From: Paenibacillus rhizovicinus
Lineage (GTDB): Bacteria > Bacillota > Bacilli > Paenibacillales > Paenibacillaceae
Direction of reading: 5' to 3'
DNA length: 64,000 nucleotides
Assembly (NCBI RefSeq): GCF_010365285.1
Contig: NZ_CP048286.1
Location: 5,816,001 to 5,880,000, forward strand
Shown: positions 61,873 through 64,000 of the stretch, one piece after another
Layout: the number at the start of each line of letters is the position of its first letter
Numbering within the stretch: position 1 is the stretch's first letter
The notes under the pieces: generated by a model
Told to the model about the DNA's origin: nothing
Seen by the model: only the letters and a program-made list of their open reading frames with translations
Databases searched by the model: none
Made by a program: the position numbers and the translations under genes

Positions 61873-62757
61873 ATGCCGGAATTACCTGAGGTTGAAACGG
61901 TTCGGCGTACGCTGAACGAATTAGTTGGAGGAAAACGGATCGAGCGGGTCACCGTCTCGCTGCCGAGAATCATACAGCGTCCCGCGGAGCCCGAGGCTTT
62001 CGCGGCAGCGCTTGCCGGGCATACGATTCAATCCGTGGAGAGAAGGGGTAAGTTCCTTCGAATCCTGCTTGACGGCCTCGTGCTCGTCTCGCATTTGCGG
62101 ATGGAAGGGCGGTACGGCGTTTTTGGGGAGGACGAGCCTGTGGAATTGCACACGCACGTCAGGTTTCACTTCGATGACGGCACGGAGCTGCGCTACAAAG
62201 ACGTCCGTCAATTCGGCACGATGCATTTGTTCGCGCCAGGCGAGGATTTGGCGCAAGCCCCGCTCAATAAGCTGGGCATCGAGCCGCTGGACGAAGCGTT
62301 CACGCTGCAAGCATTCAAGCAAGAAGTCGCGCATCGCTCGACGAAGATCAAGCCGCTGCTGCTGAATCAGGCGTATATCGTCGGCCTCGGCAATATCTAC
62401 GTAGACGAAGCGTTGTTCACGGCGGGCATCCATCCCGAGCGCGAGGCGTCGACGCTCAAGGCACCCGAGTGGGCGCGGCTGTACGAAGCGATTCGGGCAA
62501 CGCTCGGAAGGGCGGTCGAAGCCGGCGGCTCGTCCGTGAAGTCATACGTCAACGGCCAAGGCGAGATGGGGATGTTCCAGCATCAGCTGCTCGTATACGG
62601 GCGGAGCGACGAGCCATGCACGCGCTGCGGCGAAATGATCGTCAAGACGGTCGTCGGCGGACGGGGCACGCATACTTGCCCCGCTTGCCAGCCGTTTGCG
62701 GGGAAGCCCGGCAGAACCAAGGCTGGCAAAGGCAAAGCCAAGCTCCGCGTCAAATAA
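61873..62757 (+). CDS. mutM: formamidopyrimidine-DNA glycosylase
   Basis: A 294-residue bifunctional 8-oxoguanine glycosylase/AP lyase. The catalytic proline and glutamate follow the initiator (MPELPEVETVRRTL). The helix-two-turn-helix has GLGNIYVDEALF, and the zinc finger is CTRC...CPAC. ATG at 61873 is required for the catalytic proline to be the first residue after Met removal, which rules out the longer frame. GGGAGGGG precedes it. A lysine-rich tail follows the finger. Confidence 0.96.
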   Translation: MPELPEVETVRRTLNELVGGKRIERVTVSLPRIIQRPAEPEAFAAALAGHTIQSVERRGKFLRILLDGLVLVSHLRMEGRYGVFGEDEPVELHTHVRFHFDDGTELRYKDVRQFGTMHLFAPGEDLAQAPLNKLGIEPLDEAFTLQAFKQEVAHRSTKIKPLLLNQAYIVGLGNIYVDEALFTAGIHPEREASTLKAPEWARLYEAIRATLGRAVEAGGSSVKSYVNGQGEMGMFQHQLLVYGRSDEPCTRCGEMIVKTVVGGRGTHTCPACQPFAGKPGRTKAGKGKAKLRVK

Positions 62758-62854
62758 AGCACGAGACGCGATGAACCGCATATGATGTACCATTCATGTT
62801 TTCTAGGCGAATGCACAGAACTTGCATTATCGTCTTCATGGGAGGGACATCAAC

Positions 62855-63562
62855 GTGCTCATTCATGCGTTTTCCTTGCTGCTGCTTGCTTTTGCCGTGA
62901 GCTTGGATGGATTCGGAGTCGGCGTTACCTACGGACTAAGGCGTATCCGCATTCCTGTATTGTCGATCGGCATCATCGCTTTCTGCTCGGGGCTCGTCGT
63001 TTGGCTGGCGATGCAGATCGGCTCGTTATTGTCGGGCTATATGTCGCCGATGACGGCCAAATGGATCGGTGCAGTCTTGCTGATGATGATCGGCACGTAC
63101 GCGATCTACCAATGGTGGCAGCGTCGGCGCGCGAACGCCGATTCGCCGGAGGAAGAGCAGCAGCCCGAACCGGCTGCGGCGATCACGGAGCCGGCTGACG
63201 ACGAACTGCGAGCGACGGCTTCTACGATCATCAACCTGGAGCTGAAACGGCTTGGCATCGTCATCCAAATCCTGCGGAAGCCGCAAATCGCGGACGTGGA
63301 CCGGTCGGGCGTGATCTCGTCCTCGGAAGCGATACTATTGGGCTTCGCGCTGTCCCTCGACAGCTTCGGCGCGGGGCTCGGTGCGGCGATGGTCGGCTTC
63401 AACCCGCTGCTGACGGCGTTAGTCATCAGTACGACGAGCGGATTGTTCCTGCTGGCGGGCATGCGGCTCGGTTTCCGGTTCGCGGCGTGGCAAGGCATGC
63501 GCGCGATGGCTGTGCTGCCAGGCATCATGCTGATCGTCATGGGCCTGATACGGCTCATGTAA
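62855..63562 (+). CDS. ytaF: sporulation membrane protein YtaF (MntP-like fold)
   Basis: A 235-residue membrane protein with two halves of similar topology, each with a short acidic motif in a hydrophobic helix (AFAVSLDGFGVG at 9-20, GFALSLDSFGAGLG later) and a charged linker between. The fold is that of MntP-type Mn exporters; YtaF is linked with sporulation. GTG at 62855 follows GGGAGGG. Its place between mutM and coaE is conserved in Bacillus. Confidence 0.9.
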   Translation: MLIHAFSLLLLAFAVSLDGFGVGVTYGLRRIRIPVLSIGIIAFCSGLVVWLAMQIGSLLSGYMSPMTAKWIGAVLLMMIGTYAIYQWWQRRRANADSPEEEQQPEPAAAITEPADDELRATASTIINLELKRLGIVIQILRKPQIADVDRSGVISSSEAILLGFALSLDSFGAGLGAAMVGFNPLLTALVISTTSGLFLLAGMRLGFRFAAWQGMRAMAVLPGIMLIVMGLIRLM

Positions 63563-63679
63563 CGTTACGGTTGGTCGGAACGCCGGAATTCTTCACCTAT
63601 ATAATCAAAGACATGGATAAGTAATAACACAGGTTAGACATCCTTGCTTGCGAATTGCGATGCTTACGAGGTGAATGCT

Positions 63680-64000
63680 TTGAAACTTGGATTAACCGGC
63701 GGGATCGCCTGCGGTAAAAGCACGGTATCCGCGATGCTGGTCGCCCGCGGCGCCAAGCTTGTCGATGCCGACCAGGCCGCCCGGGAAGTAGTGCTTCCCG
63801 GCGAGCCCGCGTTGGCGGCGATCGTCTCCGCGTTCGGACAAGCCGTCTTGAATGAAGACGGCACGATGAACCGGGCGGAAGTCGGCAAGCTTGTGTTCGA
63901 TAACCGCGAGCGTTTGACGGTATTGGAATCGATTCTGCATCCCGCCATTCGCAGCCGAATGTGGGCGCAGATTCACGCATACGAAGCGGAAGATCCGAAG
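63680..64000 (+). CDS. coaE: dephospho-CoA kinase (5' part, runs off the window)
   Basis: The first 107 residues of CoaE, which adds the 3'-phosphate in the last step of coenzyme A synthesis. The P-loop GLTGGIACGKST is at the N terminus, followed by VDADQAAREVV and LHPAIRSRM, all typical of CoaE. TTG at 63680 has GAGGTGA six bases upstream; an in-frame GTG nine bases earlier overlaps that site and is less likely. The gene continues beyond base 64000. Confidence 0.94.
   Translation, partial: MKLGLTGGIACGKSTVSAMLVARGAKLVDADQAAREVVLPGEPALAAIVSAFGQAVLNEDGTMNRAEVGKLVFDNRERLTVLESILHPAIRSRMWAQIHAYEAEDPK

Overview
The window is a high-GC Bacillota chromosome segment, most likely from Paenibacillus, Cohnella or another Paenibacillaceae. 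Evidence is the strong GGAGG ribosome sites, lipobox signal peptides, stalk-domain proteins, AraC/PhyH and MBOAT/DHHW modules, and the conserved polA-mutM-ytaF-coaE order. I saw no rRNA, tRNA, CRISPR, phage or intact insertion sequence.

Layout. 1-8795: sugar-modification genes (two Gfo/Idh/MocA oxidoreductases, aldo/keto reductase, esterase, aldose epimerase, TIM-barrel isomerase) with a DedA protein, a Nudix hydrolase and an AraC regulator. 9142-18737: a LacI-controlled ribose/AI-2-type uptake operon (regulator, ribokinase, two-domain ATPase, two permeases, lipoprotein receptor) continuing into a ureidoglycolate-lyase-like protein, an M20 amidohydrolase and a GATase1-like protein. 18806-22074: an orphan sugar-binding lipoprotein, a LysR relic and fabV. 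22184-25231: an mhq-type quinone-detoxification operon with a clear promoter, a palindromic operator and a start-stop element in its leader. 25322-29223: an alginate-type acetylation operon. 29304-31821: a two-component system. About 31940-34417: a GH20 relic, a PhyH oxygenase and its AraC neighbour. 34679-39191: a stalk protein and an IclR-controlled operon resembling L-fuconate catabolism. 39382-41569: a PadR/MFS efflux pair.

41570-43160 is non-coding and repetitive: a ~195-bp unit in three copies, a ~32-bp minisatellite and a very GC-rich C/G tract.

43161-58979 is the most interesting part: two complete phosphate uptake operons (pstSCAB-phoU twice) arranged head to tail around a reversed LysR gene. 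Genes not normally part of a pst locus are built in: a secreted stalk/propeller protein upstream of a lipobox-less PstS, a soluble CBS-chemotaxis-transducer protein between pstA1 and pstB1, and a CBS-GGDEF/EAL pair after phoU2. Five promoters share 11-bp-spaced PhoP-box-like TTAACA repeats with the last box in phase, 15 bp from the -10 start. I infer that phosphate starvation induces uptake together with a chemotaxis-type signaller and a cyclic-di-GMP module.

59144-64000 holds housekeeping genes: polA, mutM, ytaF and the start of coaE.
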